NCBI GenBank assembly: GCA_943357175.1 | Contig: CALRGE010000003.1 | Location: 47,333 to 111,332 of the forward strand | Direction of reading: 5' to 3' | DNA from: Candidatus Peribacteria bacterium | GTDB lineage: Bacteria; Patescibacteriota; Gracilibacteria; UBA1369; 2-02-FULL-48-14 | Length of the DNA: 64,000 bases | Shown: positions 43,876-51,876 of the stretch, in pieces | How the letters are laid out: each line of letters starts with the position of its first letter | Numbering within the stretch: position 1 is the first letter of the stretch | Program-made: the position numbers and the translations under genes | Notes under the pieces: model-generated | Databases searched by the model: none | What the model saw: only the letters and a program-made list of their open reading frames with translations | Told to the model about the DNA's origin: nothing

Positions 43876-44442
43876 ATGAAGAATGCATTAAGGCAGGAGA
43901 CGCGGGAGAAGCGCCAGTCGCTCTCGCCTGATTTGTATGCAAAAAAATCTGCGGCAATAAGAGAAAAACTCGAAAATCTACCGCAATTCAAAACCGCAAA
44001 AAAAATCATGGCTTATGTCTCAACAGGTGAAGAAGTTGATACACACGAGCTAATAAAAAATGCATTCAAAAAAGGTCAAACTGTTTACATACCAAAAATT
44101 GATAGAAACGAGCTAAAAATTATTCCGGTTCGAAGCTGGGAAGTTTTGGAGCCGGGAACTTTTAGCATTCTCGAACCCATGATGAACGGCGCCAGCGAAG
44201 AAGCAAACCCAGAAGACCTGGATCTGATTCTTGTTCCCGGGATCGCCTTCGATAAACGCGGCCACCGCATTGGCCACGGCCGTGGTTTTTACGATCGAAC
44301 TCTGAAAAATACGAAAGCATTCAAAATCGGACTGGCCTTTGAAGAACAAATCGTAGATGAAATTCCAAATGAAGAGCACGACGTCCCAATGGATTTAATT
44401 ATCACTGATAATTCCCTTATCACCCCTAACCCCCTTTCCTAA
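43876..44442 (+). CDS. 5-formyltetrahydrofolate cyclo-ligase
   Basis: 188 residues. N-terminal LRQETREKRQSLSPDLYAKK, the mid-motif IMAYVSTGEEVDTHELI, and the ATP/folate loop LDLILVPGIAFDKRGHRIGH followed by GRGFYDRTL. It converts 5-formyl-THF to 5,10-methenyl-THF with ATP. The stop overlaps the glyA start by one base, and the pair makes sense: GlyA both produces one-carbon folates and generates 5-formyl-THF by a side reaction. Confidence 0.93.
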   Translation: MKNALRQETREKRQSLSPDLYAKKSAAIREKLENLPQFKTAKKIMAYVSTGEEVDTHELIKNAFKKGQTVYIPKIDRNELKIIPVRSWEVLEPGTFSILEPMMNGASEEANPEDLDLILVPGIAFDKRGHRIGHGRGFYDRTLKNTKAFKIGLAFEEQIVDEIPNEEHDVPMDLIITDNSLITPNPLS

Positions 44443-45686
44443 TGTTCACACATTTGCAGAAGCAGGACCCGCAAATTTACGCCGCAATAATGCGCGAAGA
44501 AAAACGCCAGGCCGAAGAGTTAGAATTAATCGCCTCAGAGAACTATGTTTCTCCAGCAGTTTTGGAAACAATGGGAAGTATTTTAACAAATAAATATTCA
44601 GAGGGTTATCCGGGAAAACGTTACTACGCTGGCCAAGAGAATATCGATGTTATTGAAAATCTTGCCATCGATAGAGCAAAAGAACTTTTTGGAGCCGAAC
44701 ATGTGAACGTTCAGGCACTTTCAGGTTCACCAGCAAACGCCGCAGTTTATATGGCCTTCATCAAACCTGGTGATAAAGTTTTGGGATTAAGTCTTGATCA
44801 CGGCGGTCATCTTTCACACGGTCACCCAGTGAACTTTAGCGGAATGCTTTATAACTTCGTTCGATACGGAGTTGAAGAAGATGGAATTATTGACATGGAT
44901 AAAGTTAGAGAAATCGCCTTAAAAGAACGCCCAAAAATGATTGTTGCTGGATTCTCTGCATACTCTCGAAATATGGATTGGAAAAAGTTTAAGGAAATCG
45001 CAGATGAAATTGGAGCTATCACATTTGCCGACATTGCTCACATCGCCGGATTGATTGCCGGTGGTCAAATTGAATCACCTATTCCACACTTCGACGTTGT
45101 TTCAACAACAACCCACAAAACTCTTCGTGGACCTCGTGGAGCAATGATTATGTGTAAGGCACAATTTGGCAAACAAGTTGATAAAGCCATTTTTCCAGGA
45201 ATGCAAGGCGGCCCACACGATCACATCAATGCAGCAAAAGCCGTTGCCTTTAAAGAAGCTCTTCAACCAGAATTTAAAGAATACACAGCTCAGGTAATCA
45301 AAAATGCAAAAGTGCTTGCAAGCGAACTGATGAACTACAACTTCAAAGTAATCTCCGGTGGAACAGACAACCACTTGATGCTAATTGACATGACCAGCAA
45401 AAATTCCACAGGAAAAGAAGCGGATCATGCTCTCGAACTTGCCGGAATTTCTTGCAACAAAAACATGGTGCCATATGACACTCGTTCACCTTTTGATCCA
45501 TCTGGAATCCGTCTCGGAACTCCTGCAGTCACAACTCGTGGGCTAAAAGAACCCGAAATGAAAATCCTCGCGAAATGGATCAACGATGTTTGCTCTGCTC
45601 CAACAGATGAATCAGTTCAAGCTCGCGTTCGTGGCGAAGTAAAAGAACTTTGCAAAAAGTTTCCGGTTCCGGGAATTTTGATGTAA
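44442..45686 (+). CDS. glyA: Serine hydroxymethyltransferase
   Basis: 414 residues. Conserved blocks ELIASENYVSPAVLE, NKYSEGYPGKRYYAGQENID, the PLP-lysine region VVSTTTHKTLRGPRGAMIMC, FPGMQGGPHDH and PFDPSGIRLGTPAVTTRGL. It interconverts serine and glycine, feeding one-carbon units to folate. It is translationally coupled to the cyclo-ligase gene. Full length. Confidence 0.97.
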   Translation: MFTHLQKQDPQIYAAIMREEKRQAEELELIASENYVSPAVLETMGSILTNKYSEGYPGKRYYAGQENIDVIENLAIDRAKELFGAEHVNVQALSGSPANAAVYMAFIKPGDKVLGLSLDHGGHLSHGHPVNFSGMLYNFVRYGVEEDGIIDMDKVREIALKERPKMIVAGFSAYSRNMDWKKFKEIADEIGAITFADIAHIAGLIAGGQIESPIPHFDVVSTTTHKTLRGPRGAMIMCKAQFGKQVDKAIFPGMQGGPHDHINAAKAVAFKEALQPEFKEYTAQVIKNAKVLASELMNYNFKVISGGTDNHLMLIDMTSKNSTGKEADHALELAGISCNKNMVPYDTRSPFDPSGIRLGTPAVTTRGLKEPEMKILAKWINDVCSAPTDESVQARVRGEVKELCKKFPVPGILM

Positions 45687-45690
45687 ATTC

Positions 45691-47268
45691 TTACTTCCCC
45701 TTCATCACCACAACAGTCATATCATCAAGATATTCACTGCCGTTGATGTGCTCAATAATGTTACTTAGAATTGTATTTTTAATTATTTCAGCAGGCTTAT
45801 CTTCAATTGCGGCATCCTGTACAACCATCTTCAACTTAGCGAGGCCGAATTGCTCTTTTGCAGGATTATTCGCTTCCACAATACCATCACTATACATAAG
45901 AAAAACATCACCGGGCTTAATTGTAAATTGCTGAGTTTTGACCAATTTTTCTACATCTTCAAGCATACCAATCGCCATCCCCTGCAATCTCACATCAATA
46001 ACTTTTTTTGTCGCAGAATCATAATATAGAATGGGCGGATGACCGGCATTCGCATAAGTCAAAGTACGGCTATCTTCAGCCCAAAGAGTTAATGCCATTG
46101 TAACGAAAACCTTTTGCGAGATTTTTCGACGAAGCACATCATTCAACTGTTTCACCATCTCAATAAGATCGACCTGTGATCTGAAAGAATACATGAGTGA
46201 ATTTACAATTGAAGAAACAATTCCGGCAGCCACACCATGACCGGTCACATCTCCAAGATAAGTTATATATTGATTGTCATTAACTTTAATATAATCGAAG
46301 GCATCACCTCCAACTTCAGTTGCAGGAATCAAGCCTCCGGCAATATCGAGGCCATTCAAAACAAGTTTATCTTTCGGTAAAAGATTAGTTTGAATTTGGA
46401 CAGCAAGCTCTAATTCCTTGGCAACACGCTCCTTATAAACCAAGGCCTTCGTGGAAACCTGTAACTCTTGCGCCATTATATTAAAAGACTGAGCGAGTAG
46501 ACCGACTTCATCTTGAGTTTTAACCTCTACTCTCGATTCAAAATCACCGGTCGCAATCTTCAAAACACCACGCTTGAGATCTAAAATCGGGTTTGTAATA
46601 CTTGAAGAAAGTACAAATGAAACAAGCAAAGTTAAAACCAAACCTATAATTGTGAAAATACTGATTTGATATTTTGCAAGTGCCAGACGCGTCAAAAGGC
46701 TCTGATAATTTATTGTATATACAATCGAATATGCATTATCAATTGGTACAATTATATTCGTAATTCTATCACTAGGTCCGATTTGATCCATCGGTTTTTC
46801 ATTCACATCTAAGGAAGTAACATTCCCAGCACTATCAAATTTCAAATATATAACACGTCCGGTTCGCAAGAGCACAGAAATATTAATAGATTGAATTCTA
46901 TCTAATGTCGCCTGATCAGGAACAGTTCGTGGCACCCCGGTATACTGAGCATTCTGTTCAGTTGCTGAATCAAAAAGCGTAAGTCCAGAATAACTTGAAA
47001 TTCCAATCGAGGTTATATCGGTATCTCTTTGCAAGAGTCCTCTTAGCTCTCTGTTAAATGAAACGAAATCGCCCGGTTCAAGATATTGTTGATAATTTGC
47101 GATTACCGTATTTTTCGTAAAATGAGCAAAACTCAAAGAATTTTGAGCAATATCAGCAGTAATTTCTCTTGATTTTGCATCAATCAAAAACACTCCGGAA
47201 GCCGTAAACAAGAGCACAATCAGTGTACCGAATGATATCGTGAATTTGGCTTTAAGCGAATGGAACAT
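45691..47268 (-). CDS. Membrane sensor with HAMP and SpoIIE-type PP2C phosphatase
   Basis: 525 residues. A helix near residue 15, an extracytoplasmic sensor of about 170 residues, a second helix (IFTIIGLVLTLLVSFVLSSS), a HAMP domain (ILDLKRGVLKIATGDFESRV), a short coil, and a SpoIIE/RsbU phosphatase domain: IPATEVGGDAFDY, YLGDVTGHGVAAGIVSSIVN, TYANAGHPPILYY, FLMYSDGIVEANN. It should dephosphorylate a STAS protein in response to an external cue, and the STAS/HATPase pair at 4.8-5.7 kb is the only candidate in the window. Confidence 0.88.
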   Translation of the reverse strand: MFHSLKAKFTISFGTLIVLLFTASGVFLIDAKSREITADIAQNSLSFAHFTKNTVIANYQQYLEPGDFVSFNRELRGLLQRDTDITSIGISSYSGLTLFDSATEQNAQYTGVPRTVPDQATLDRIQSINISVLLRTGRVIYLKFDSAGNVTSLDVNEKPMDQIGPSDRITNIIVPIDNAYSIVYTINYQSLLTRLALAKYQISIFTIIGLVLTLLVSFVLSSSITNPILDLKRGVLKIATGDFESRVEVKTQDEVGLLAQSFNIMAQELQVSTKALVYKERVAKELELAVQIQTNLLPKDKLVLNGLDIAGGLIPATEVGGDAFDYIKVNDNQYITYLGDVTGHGVAAGIVSSIVNSLMYSFRSQVDLIEMVKQLNDVLRRKISQKVFVTMALTLWAEDSRTLTYANAGHPPILYYDSATKKVIDVRLQGMAIGMLEDVEKLVKTQQFTIKPGDVFLMYSDGIVEANNPAKEQFGLAKLKMVVQDAAIEDKPAEIIKNTILSNIIEHINGSEYLDDMTVVVMKGK

Positions 47269-47294
47269 TCAAATTAGATAAATTTATCTAATTA

Positions 47295-48758
47295 TTATAC
47301 TCCTTTTCCAACAATTTCGGAAGCCAAAATCTGACCATCCAATCTTATATCCCAAATAACTTCAGGCCTTATTCCATAAAGTAGCTCTGACTCAAAAAGA
47401 GGAACACCAATTCTATCTTCCAATATGCGTTTAGAAATAAGGGCAAGTACATCTTGTCTTTCACTTACATCAAGCAATTGCGATGCTTGATCAATATATT
47501 CATCAACATCAACATCTGAGTAAGACATTCCGTTAAAACTACCATAGGCACCAACTTGGCTGTGAACGACAGTTTCAAAAAAATCAGAGACATCAGCAAG
47601 GTCATATTTCCATCCAAAAAAGTAGAAATCGGATTCCCCTGCTAATATTTTATTTTGAAAATAAGAAGGATTCGAAACCAAAACTGTTACATTTATATTC
47701 GCCGCAGCTAAATCTAATTTCACTTTTTCAGCCAACTTTTCCAATCCGGTCGGAACATCCAAAGTCACATTTACTTCACCTTTATATTTAGATCTAAACT
47801 CAATGGCTGTCTCAACATTTTGATTTCTATCTGTAAGTTTTCTACTATATCCGGACATCCCTGAAGCAGAGAATTGATCTGTTGACAATAAATATCCAGA
47901 TCCAAATTCTTCCGCGTAATCAGTAGCTAAAGCATAATAAACAGCCTCTCTCAAATTTTTATCAGAAAAAATGCCGATAAAATTAAACATCAAGCTACTA
48001 ACTTCAAGATTAGGAAAGTCTTGGACATCAACTCCAGACTCCTCCATTTCCTCAACATATTGTGGGGGAACATTCGCCAAAACTTGAACCTCATTTGATA
48101 AAATTGCAGACAGTCTTAACTCGGGGTCAGTAATAGCAGTCAAAAACGCCTCTTTATAATATGGACTTGGACCCCAATAAGAATCAAATCTCTCAAGAGT
48201 TATATTTGCGCTCTCACTAGATTTTATATAGTAAGGGCCGGTTCCAATAGGCGTATTAAAATCAGTATAATTAGACTGAAAGATATAAACATTAACCAGT
48301 TTATTTAGAAGAAGTGGATCAGGAGATTTTGTAAATATTCGAACTTTATAATCATCAACTTTTTCAATTTTATCAATATTATTCAAGAGTGATTTTAATT
48401 GAGAAGAATTATCAGTCATTGCAGTTGTAATTGAATAAACAACATCTTCCGCATCAAAAGAATTTCCATCTTGAAAAATAACTTCAGGTCTTAAACGAAA
48501 CTCCCAAGTTAAATCATCAAAGCGCCCCCAAGAAAGTGCTAAAGAGCTATCATAATCAAAAGTTTTATCATATCTAACAAGAGTCTCATAAATATTCGAC
48601 AAATATTTTCTATTATTCGCAGAATAATCTAGAGGTGAAAAACTCGTTAAAGGCTCAGCGTAGGCAATACTAATTTTTTCTGGAATTTGAGCTTTTTGTT
48701 GCGGTATACAAGAAGACAACAATAATGTGAACAAAAGTAATATGCGGAAAAATTTCAT
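47295..48758 (-). CDS. Peptide-type ABC transporter substrate-binding lipoprotein
   Basis: 487 residues. The lipoprotein signal ends LLLSSC (Cys about 17). The SBP_bac_5 fold is shown by VRYDKTFDYDSSLALSWGRF, TWEFRLRPEVIFQDGNSFDA followed by EDVVYSI, IGTGPYYIK and FYFFGWKYDLADVSDFF. OppA/DppA-like proteins bind peptides or nickel for ABC import, but no permease or ATPase gene is near, so it may pair with a distant transporter. It lies 26 nt from the SpoIIE-type gene. Confidence 0.9.
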   Translation of the reverse strand: MKFFRILLLFTLLLSSCIPQQKAQIPEKISIAYAEPLTSFSPLDYSANNRKYLSNIYETLVRYDKTFDYDSSLALSWGRFDDLTWEFRLRPEVIFQDGNSFDAEDVVYSITTAMTDNSSQLKSLLNNIDKIEKVDDYKVRIFTKSPDPLLLNKLVNVYIFQSNYTDFNTPIGTGPYYIKSSESANITLERFDSYWGPSPYYKEAFLTAITDPELRLSAILSNEVQVLANVPPQYVEEMEESGVDVQDFPNLEVSSLMFNFIGIFSDKNLREAVYYALATDYAEEFGSGYLLSTDQFSASGMSGYSRKLTDRNQNVETAIEFRSKYKGEVNVTLDVPTGLEKLAEKVKLDLAAANINVTVLVSNPSYFQNKILAGESDFYFFGWKYDLADVSDFFETVVHSQVGAYGSFNGMSYSDVDVDEYIDQASQLLDVSERQDVLALISKRILEDRIGVPLFESELLYGIRPEVIWDIRLDGQILASEIVGKGV

Positions 48759-48779
48759 TTGGTGGTGTTTGCGAAAATC

Positions 48780-50597
48780 TTAATCTTCTTTTTTAAGAAC
48801 TGCAAGAAATGCCTCCTGTGGAATATTAACTTTTCCGAACATTTTCATTCTCTTTTTTCCTTCTTTCTGTTTTTTTAAAAGTTTATCTTTACGAGTTCTA
48901 TCTCCGCCATAAAGATAACCTGTCACATCTTTTCGAAGTGCAGAAATTGTTTCTCTAGAGATAACTTTTGCCCCAACTGCAGATTGAATTGGGATTTCAA
49001 ATTGCTGTTTTGGAATAATTTCCTTCAATTTTTTACAGACTTTAATGCCACGTCCAAAAGCTTCTGACCTATGAATAATAATTGAAAGCGCTTCCACAAC
49101 TTCATGATTAATCAAAATATCTAATTTCACTAAATCACCAACTCGGTAGTCTAAGACTTCATAACTCATCGAAGCATAACCTGAAGAAATACTCTTCAAT
49201 TCGTCATAAAAATCAACCACAATTGAAGCAAGTGGCAACTCATAAATAACGTTGGCTCTTTTCTCATCTATGTAGACCAAATTTTTTGAAATACCTCTCC
49301 GGTCTTCCAGCAACTTAATAACTGCACCAATATAATCAACCGGTAGTAAGATTTCCACTTTCACCCAAGGCTCACGAATTACATTTACATGAGCAGGCTC
49401 AGGAAGTTCAGATGGATTCGCAATAGTAATTTCATCACCATTATTTTTTCTAACTTGATAAGAAACGCTCGGCGCCGTAACAATTAATTCCAAATTGTAT
49501 TCACGCTCAAGCCTTTCCTGAACGATGTCCATATGCAGAAGACCCAGGAAACCACATCTAAAACCATAGCCCAAGGCACCTGACTGCTCAGGCTCATACA
49601 CCAATGAAGAATCATTCAAACTTAATTTATCCAGCGCGTCACGAAGTAATGGGTAATTTTCACCCTCCACACAAAACATTCCGGCAAAAACATAAGGCGT
49701 CACAGTTTTATAACCAGGCAATCCACCGGGTTGAATTATATCTGTTTTGTTTCCATATTTTTCATGTCGCCAAATTGTATCTCCAACTCTAGCATCACGA
49801 ACAGTTTTCATTCCTGTAACAACATAGCCAATTTCCCCGGCTTGCAATCCATCAAGTTGCTCATATTGCGGCCTAAAACAACCAACCTCCGTGATTTCTG
49901 TTTCAGCCTTTGTATTAACAAATTTTACTTTCTGACCTTTTTTCAAACTACCCTCCATCATTCTCACATAAGCCACGATTCCTTTGTAGGTATCGTATTT
50001 CGAATCGAAAATCAGCGCTTTAGTTTCAGAAGGATCGCCCCAATCTTTTGGCGGAGGAACCTTTTTAATTACTTCAGCCAAAACCAACTCCACATTAGTT
50101 CCCTCTTTTGCCGAAATCGCAATAATCGACTCTTTTGGAATTCCCAATGCATTTTCAATTTCACGTGCTCGTGCAGGCACATCGGCCGCAGGCAAATCAA
50201 TTTTATTCAAAACCGGAATAATTGTAAGGTTATGTTCAAGAGCCAAATAACAGTTCGCAAGAGTTTGCGCTTGAATTCCTTGGCTCGCATCTACAACCAA
50301 AATCGCACCTTCACAAGCCGCCAATGATCTAGAAACTTCATAAGTAAAATCAACGTGCCCGGGAGTATCAATCAGATTCATTTGATAGTCCGTACCCTCA
50401 AACTTCCAATTCATTCGAACCGGCTGCAATTTGATAGTAATTCCTCTCTCCTGTTCAAGTTCCATCGTATCCAACATTTGTCCATGTTTCATCTCACGTT
50501 TTGACAAAGTTCCAGTCACCTCCAAAAATCGGTCTGCGAGCGTAGATTTTCCGTGATCAATATGCGCGATGATGCAAAAATTTCTGATGTTTTTCAT
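48780..50597 (-). CDS. lepA: Elongation factor 4 (LepA)
   Basis: 605 residues, full length. GTPase motifs AHIDHGKST (G1), ERGITIK (G2), DTPGHVDF (G3), NKIDLP (G4) and SAKEG (G5). The LepA C-terminal domain ends with GGDRTRKDKLLKKQKEGKKR, then MKMFGKVNIPQEAFLAVLKK. LepA acts on stalled or assembling ribosomes. Confidence 0.98.
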   Translation of the reverse strand: MKNIRNFCIIAHIDHGKSTLADRFLEVTGTLSKREMKHGQMLDTMELEQERGITIKLQPVRMNWKFEGTDYQMNLIDTPGHVDFTYEVSRSLAACEGAILVVDASQGIQAQTLANCYLALEHNLTIIPVLNKIDLPAADVPARAREIENALGIPKESIIAISAKEGTNVELVLAEVIKKVPPPKDWGDPSETKALIFDSKYDTYKGIVAYVRMMEGSLKKGQKVKFVNTKAETEITEVGCFRPQYEQLDGLQAGEIGYVVTGMKTVRDARVGDTIWRHEKYGNKTDIIQPGGLPGYKTVTPYVFAGMFCVEGENYPLLRDALDKLSLNDSSLVYEPEQSGALGYGFRCGFLGLLHMDIVQERLEREYNLELIVTAPSVSYQVRKNNGDEITIANPSELPEPAHVNVIREPWVKVEILLPVDYIGAVIKLLEDRRGISKNLVYIDEKRANVIYELPLASIVVDFYDELKSISSGYASMSYEVLDYRVGDLVKLDILINHEVVEALSIIIHRSEAFGRGIKVCKKLKEIIPKQQFEIPIQSAVGAKVISRETISALRKDVTGYLYGGDRTRKDKLLKKQKEGKKRMKMFGKVNIPQEAFLAVLKKED

Positions 50598-50674
50598 AGC
50601 AGGAGGAGCATAGCAAGATTGCCAGATTGAAAAAAGGGCAATTTTCTGGTATAATTGAGAGATTTAAAAAGTTT

Positions 50675-51118
50675 ATGCAGTTCAAAATTCCTCAAGACGT
50701 ACAGTTGGAAGACAAAATAGTCGGCCCCCTAACCTTAAAACAGCTTGCGACTTTGGGCATAGGTGGATCTATTGCATATGCCTTTTTTGTAGGCCTTGGT
50801 AAAACATACACGATACTGGTTTGGATCTGGCCGGTGGGATTTTTCACAATTCTCACTTTACTTATAACATTTGTTAAGATTAACGGTATCCCATTTGGCA
50901 AATGGTGCTTCCTAATGGTTGAATTCATGTTTATTCCTCGCAAAAGAGTATTTATGATGGGAGCAGGAGATGTTTATAAAGCAACAATTTTTGCGGAAAA
51001 AGAGAAAGATAAAGACATCAAAAAAATCCTTACAAAAAAAGAAAAGGATCAGGAGAAAATAAGAAAACTTGGAGAAATAACAAAACTACTGGATTCATAC
51101 GATAAAACCCAAACATAA
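50675..51118 (+). CDS. PrgI-family T4SS membrane protein
   Basis: 147 residues from ATG 50675. The start MQFKIPQDVQLEDKIVGPLT followed by KQL is the PrgI signature. Two helices (LATLGIGGSIAYAFF and VWIWPVGFFTILTLLITFV) precede KINGIPFGKWCFLMVEFMFI and a charged tail. PrgI corresponds to the VirB3-like inner-membrane component that works with VirB4. It overlaps the VirB4-N gene by one base. The longer frame from TTG 50627 lacks support. Confidence 0.85.
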   Translation: MQFKIPQDVQLEDKIVGPLTLKQLATLGIGGSIAYAFFVGLGKTYTILVWIWPVGFFTILTLLITFVKINGIPFGKWCFLMVEFMFIPRKRVFMMGAGDVYKATIFAEKEKDKDIKKILTKKEKDQEKIRKLGEITKLLDSYDKTQT

Positions 51119-51876
51119 TGCCTGAAAAAGCAATGAAAGAATCGGTGAAAGATGCTAAAAAAAATGTGCAAACAAGCACTCAGCTTCACCTTAAAATTTC
51201 TGAAATCCGAGATAACACGGTAGTTTTAAAAAACGGAGGACTGAGAGCAATTTTGAAAAGCTCAAGTATGAATCTAAATTTGAAGTCAGAAGCAGAACAA
51301 AATGCAGTTATTTATTCTTACCAAAATTTCTTAAATACTCTCGAATTCCCTATTCAAATTTTAATTCGAAGTAAAAAACTCGACATTGATGATTACATTG
51401 AAAAGTTAAAAAAACTTGCGGTGAAACAAACAAATCCGCTAATGCAGAAACAAACTTTTGAATATATTGAATATATAAGTCGTTTGGTTGAATACGCAGA
51501 TATTATGGAAAAAGAATTCTACGTTGTCATTCCTCAAGATCCGTTCAGATCAGAACAAAAAGGTCTAATTAAAACTTTCCTAGAAAATATTTTTCCTCAA
51601 GATACAGTTCAAAAAATTAAACAGAGACACGGTGAGTTCGACGAACTCAAAAAAGGCCTAAATCAACGTGTTAATACCGCTCGTGCCGGTCTTGAAAACT
51701 GCAACCTTCGTGTTACCGAATTGAACACACAAGAACTTATCGAGCTATTTTACGAAGTTTACAATCCAATGACTTCTCGAAATCAAAAATTCACAAATGA
51801 AGAAGATCTTGCTCTTGAAAATGATGGAGCAGGTGAGAATCAATCTACTCAGACTGTTGAAGCGCCGAAGTCTTAG
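51118..51876 (+). CDS. VirB4/TraC N-terminal-like T4SS protein without ATPase domain
   Basis: 252 residues. It resembles the N-terminal domain of VirB4/TraC ATPases: TQLHLKISEIRDNTVVLKNG, SEAEQNAVIYSYQNFLNTLE, FPIQILIRSKKLDIDDYIEK, FYVVIPQDP, and ELNTQELIELFYEVYNP. No Walker A or B motif is present. In CPR genomes this part is often a separate protein with the ATPase encoded next to it, but here the next gene is convergent, so the motor must lie elsewhere. It overlaps the RSH gene by 32 nt at the 3' end. Confidence 0.75.
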   Translation: MPEKAMKESVKDAKKNVQTSTQLHLKISEIRDNTVVLKNGGLRAILKSSSMNLNLKSEAEQNAVIYSYQNFLNTLEFPIQILIRSKKLDIDDYIEKLKKLAVKQTNPLMQKQTFEYIEYISRLVEYADIMEKEFYVVIPQDPFRSEQKGLIKTFLENIFPQDTVQKIKQRHGEFDELKKGLNQRVNTARAGLENCNLRVTELNTQELIELFYEVYNPMTSRNQKFTNEEDLALENDGAGENQSTQTVEAPKS

